A DNA stretch of 9,154 bases from Deltaproteobacteria bacterium (GTDB taxonomy: Bacteria; Desulfobacterota; GWC2-55-46; S146-73): the NCBI GenBank assembly GCA_015492355.1, contig WGFF01000187.1, forward strand, positions 1 to 9,154. The letters are read 5' to 3'. A program made the translations under genes and the position numbers. Positions 6,713 through 9,154 of this stretch are shown here, piece by piece (within the stretch, counting starts at the first letter, position 1; every line of letters starts with the position of its first letter). The notes beneath the pieces were generated by a model. That model was given only the letters and a program-made list of their open reading frames with translations. It ran no database searches and was not told the DNA's origin.

Positions 6713-8563
6713 TTACTGCTCTATATCTCCCTCTGACTTTAGCCTTACCGCATTCAGACCCGTCATTATATCGTTCTTAAAATTCTCGAGGTCGTATTTG
6801 AGCTTGATGAACCTCTCCTTTATGCGGTCATCCAGTAGAAGGGGGATACCAGAAAGTCCCTTGTCAATGGTCTCTATGCTATTGTTGAGCTGGGAGTCTA
6901 TCTTATCGAGTTCTTCTATGATCCTTCTGCTTCCATCTATCCTCTTTTTCACTTGCATACTCATATCGGTGAATACCCTTTCAAACTGTATCTTATCCCC
7001 CTTGCGCACACTCCTTAAATCTTTTCCTATCATTTCGAGCACACCTGCCACACCCTGGAAGTGTTCGGGCTTGGTTCTGGCGTTGTCCTGATTCATGAAA
7101 TGCACTATCGGACATACAACCGGTGAGTTGAGGCATTCGAGTGCTTCGACCCCTTCAAGCAGTATGAGCCTTACTATCATCTTCTCGTCCTCTGTAATCT
7201 CCCGTTTAAGGACGTTCCTCCAGCTGTCATATATACCCTGCTCGATACTCGCAAGGAAGACCTGATTGTCCGTATTGCTGGCAACATCCATGGTCTCCCT
7301 TTTCTTTCTTTCTGCCTGTCTTTTCAAGGTTACAAGCAGTCTTTTGGATAGGGATATCTCCTCTTCTATTCTCTTTGACAGTTTAGCCAGCCCATACACC
7401 ATATTCTCCGCATAGAGCCTTACCTCAGAAGCCTCCTCTTTTGCGCGCTCAAATCCATCCTTTAGGATGGAAAGGAGCTTATACTGCCTCAGTATGTTCA
7501 GAAGTTCTGGGTCTTCGCTGAGCACGGATAGATATTCATCACCTGTAACGTAGGCTTCAATGTCTTTCTCCAAAAGGGCAGAGACGTATCTTTTCCTTAC
7601 AGATGGGTCGTCTATTATCCTTTCAAAATCCCTTTTTGTCTTCTCGTATGTCTTAAGGAGGGTGGTGAAGTGTTCCTCTGCCTCCTTGAATCTGTTGAGC
7701 TTTGTAAGACAGTATCCCCTGAGTATCAATGCATCCTGCTCTATGGTGTTATACGGATACGTTATCCCTATCCCTTTGAGCACAGTAAGGGCGTTCTCGT
7801 AGTCTTCAAGCCTTACAAGGCTCCATGCCTGTCCAAGGAGTGCCTCCTGAAAATGCTCACTGTCGAATGAAACCTTAAGAAACTCGTTGAGAGACTCTGA
7901 AAACAGCCCCCTTTCAAAGAGTATCTGTCCCATAAGGAGATATACCCTGTCCCTAAGGGTGGTATCCTGCAAGGAACCATGCCCAAGGAGTTCCCTTAGG
8001 TACTTCTCTGCTTTCTTGAACTCAAGCCTCATCACCTCTATCTGGGCAAGGGCTATCCTTGCATAGGGATAGAACTCATCGTCATCTGATACCTTAAGAA
8101 GACTCTGTACCGCATCCTCGAGCCTGTTCAGATGAACAAGGCTCATGCCCTCAAAATATCTTATCCCACCATGGTCATCGAAGATACTGCTCAGATGAAC
8201 TACCTCCTGGTACCGCTCGTTCCTGTAAAGTCTGTCAAGAAGGGTTATCATCCCGGGCTCAAGCCCTGTGGACCTTTCCTTTATGAACTCTGGATAATCA
8301 TAGGATGTGTTCTGGAGCATCAGGTCAGAAAATCTCAGAAGGAGATTTATCTTGTTCTTGTATACCACCGTATTGTCGAGTATATCCCTGCATATCCTTG
8401 AGGCAGTAAGGTAATCACCTTTGAAGAAATGGTACAGGGCTATCTGATAATGGTATTCAGCTGTGGATGACGATACACGTGGTATGGCACTGAAATCCCC
8501 TGCGAAAAGGGACCTCGATGCGATTAAAACAAATATAACTATTGCTGTGATATGTCTCATCAC
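6713..8563 (-). CDS. Exported TPR protein with coiled-coil-like C-terminal half
   Basis: A 616-residue protein with a Sec signal peptide (MMRHITAIVIFVLIASRSLFA, probable cleavage after Ala21) and no Cys suitable for lipidation, so it is probably periplasmic. The first half has TPR units (about 35-65, 135-195, 205-268, 275-305), for example VYLLMGQILFERGLFSESL and LILRGYCLTKLNRFKEAEEH. The second half (about 350-610) is charged helix with coiled-coil-like heptads, notably 370-425 and 535-605, broken by a segment with Cys477 and Cys484 (ECLNSPVVCP) that could form a disulphide. No enzymatic motif is visible. The start is either the GTG at 8563 or the adjacent ATG at 8560; the two differ by one residue. 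The gap to the previous stop is 3-6 bases with no good ribosome site, again suggesting coupling. Role by context: envelope scaffold of the motor complex. The N-terminal signal and TPR calls are firm; the coiled coil is judged by eye. Confidence 0.85.
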   Translation of the reverse strand: MMRHITAIVIFVLIASRSLFAGDFSAIPRVSSSTAEYHYQIALYHFFKGDYLTASRICRDILDNTVVYKNKINLLLRFSDLMLQNTSYDYPEFIKERSTGLEPGMITLLDRLYRNERYQEVVHLSSIFDDHGGIRYFEGMSLVHLNRLEDAVQSLLKVSDDDEFYPYARIALAQIEVMRLEFKKAEKYLRELLGHGSLQDTTLRDRVYLLMGQILFERGLFSESLNEFLKVSFDSEHFQEALLGQAWSLVRLEDYENALTVLKGIGITYPYNTIEQDALILRGYCLTKLNRFKEAEEHFTTLLKTYEKTKRDFERIIDDPSVRKRYVSALLEKDIEAYVTGDEYLSVLSEDPELLNILRQYKLLSILKDGFERAKEEASEVRLYAENMVYGLAKLSKRIEEEISLSKRLLVTLKRQAERKKRETMDVASNTDNQVFLASIEQGIYDSWRNVLKREITEDEKMIVRLILLEGVEALECLNSPVVCPIVHFMNQDNARTKPEHFQGVAGVLEMIGKDLRSVRKGDKIQFERVFTDMSMQVKKRIDGSRRIIEELDKIDSQLNNSIETIDKGLSGIPLLLDDRIKERFIKLKYDLENFKNDIMTGLNAVRLKSEGDIEQ

Positions 8564-8566
8564 TGA

Positions 8567-9133
8567 CTATCTTGTAATGAAGTCGAGTTGTGATAGACGG
8601 GGCTCCACCACGTCCCCTTTTCTTTCAAAGGCTATCTCAACAAAGTATTTCCTGCCCAGTGGTATGGAGAGGTTGAAGACTATCTCTCCCTTCTTGGGAG
8701 GACCGTTACCTTCCTTCCAGTAGTATATGACCTTGAACCTGTGGCTTCCTTCCTCTATCTCCCCGTAATAGAATTGATGTCTTCCCCCTGCATCAAGGGC
8801 CTGGTTTTCAACAGGGGTGTAGATATGGCTCTTAAGGAGCTTGTCCTCATCCAGAAGTTCTATGGATACAATATCTATATCGCTTTCTGCCTTTATAATA
8901 GAGAGACTGAGGGTTGTACGCGGAAAGCCCCTTATACCCTCTTCGAGTTTTTTGAGCTCCTTTTCAAGGTAGAGATAGTGCTTGTTCAGATTGATTATGA
9001 GCTCCCTTATGGAAACACCCTTACCAGAACGGTCTGTCTCTGCTATGGATAGACCACCGGGGAATACAGATGAGATGACCACAAGAAGACCTATAAGGGT
9101 TATGATAAACTTCATTGTACCGGACCCTGACAT
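8567..9133 (-). CDS. Small exported protein, unknown function, first gene seen in the operon
   Basis: A 188-residue protein. The ATG at 9133 has a strong GGGAGGG ribosome site 4 bases upstream. An internal ATG at 9115 would start closer to the hydrophobic core but lacks such a site. A signal peptide (hydrophobic about 9-24, possible cleavage near Ala31) is followed by an amphipathic helix (about 41-68, leucine/lysine heptads) and then a beta-rich domain (about 74-187). The domain contains IELLDEDKLLKSHIYTP (91-107) and GGRHQFYYGEIEEGSHRFKV (116-135). This pattern (a described ligand or helper chain, a short YT turn, then Y-x-G-x-x-x-x-G-x-H) resembles small beta-sandwich proteins I recall next to TPR proteins in deltaproteobacterial clusters, but I cannot name the family. 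It is probably periplasmic, and its place at the head of the operon suggests a partner of the TPR protein that follows. Other genes may precede it beyond the edge. Confidence 0.78.
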   Translation of the reverse strand: MSGSGTMKFIITLIGLLVVISSVFPGGLSIAETDRSGKGVSIRELIINLNKHYLYLEKELKKLEEGIRGFPRTTLSLSIIKAESDIDIVSIELLDEDKLLKSHIYTPVENQALDAGGRHQFYYGEIEEGSHRFKVIYYWKEGNGPPKKGEIVFNLSIPLGRKYFVEIAFERKGDVVEPRLSQLDFITR

Positions 9134-9136
9134 GGC

Positions 9137-9145
9137 TCCCTCCCT
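9137..9145 (-). promoter_or_regulatory. Ribosome site favouring the start at 9133
   Basis: The transcript reads AGGGAGGGAGCC directly before the ATG at 9133. This favours that start over the internal ATG at 9115. The 21 bases between 9134 and the right edge hold no other signal I can support. Confidence 0.6.
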
Positions 9146-9154
9146 GCAAAAGGA

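Noticed and set aside
5931..7091. Long plus-strand open frame of 386 codons
   Set aside because: It lies opposite two well-supported TPR genes across their junction, has a composition without any recognisable domain, and is explained by the codon bias of the minus-strand genes.

Overview
The window is one strand-consistent gene block. Every supported gene is on the minus strand, so transcription runs from the right edge (9133) towards position 1. Genes are packed with overlaps or gaps of a few bases, apart from one gap of about 120 bases (3828-3947). The block therefore looks like a single operon of nine genes. The ninth runs off the left edge, and the operon promoter would lie beyond the right edge. 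The two lipoproteins, the Sec signal peptides and a Tol/Exb-type motor indicate a Gram-negative (diderm) bacterium. Moderate GC, AGGAGG-type ribosome sites and heavy use of ATA (Ile) and AGG/AGA (Arg) would fit Nitrospirota or a Desulfobacterota/Myxococcota-type lineage. That placement is only an inference. I see no mobile element, RNA gene, CRISPR array or sign of recent transfer.

Layout in transcription order: (1) 9133-8567, small exported protein of unknown function; (2) 8563-6713, exported TPR protein with a helical C-terminal half; (3) 6710-3948, 920-residue TPR lipoprotein; (4) 3827-2853, 324-residue TPR lipoprotein; (5) 2856-2593, 87-residue exported protein; (6) 2587-1949, MotA/TolQ/ExbB-family channel subunit; (7) 1968-1486, ExbD/TolR-family protein whose membrane Asp is replaced by Asn; (8) 1479-985, second ExbD/TolR-family protein that keeps the Asp; (9) 992 to beyond 1, a degenerate FHA-like domain, one membrane helix and a long Lys/Glu/Pro TonB-like periplasmic linker, with its C-terminus missing.

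Together the genes describe a trans-envelope machine driven by the proton motive force. A TolQ/TolR-like stator sits in the inner membrane. A TonB-like protein spans the periplasm and carries a cytoplasmic FHA-like head. A set of periplasmic and probably outer-membrane-anchored TPR proteins could serve as scaffold or partners. The closest known logic is the Agl motor and Glt complex of Myxococcus gliding motility, and related uncharacterised clusters in other deltaproteobacteria. The substrate or purpose here (motility, envelope transport or secretion) cannot be read from the sequence. The most interesting points are the Asp/Asn asymmetry of the paired ExbD proteins, a TolQ-like subunit lacking the usual third-helix Glu, and the conserved but unnamed small exported proteins built into the operon.
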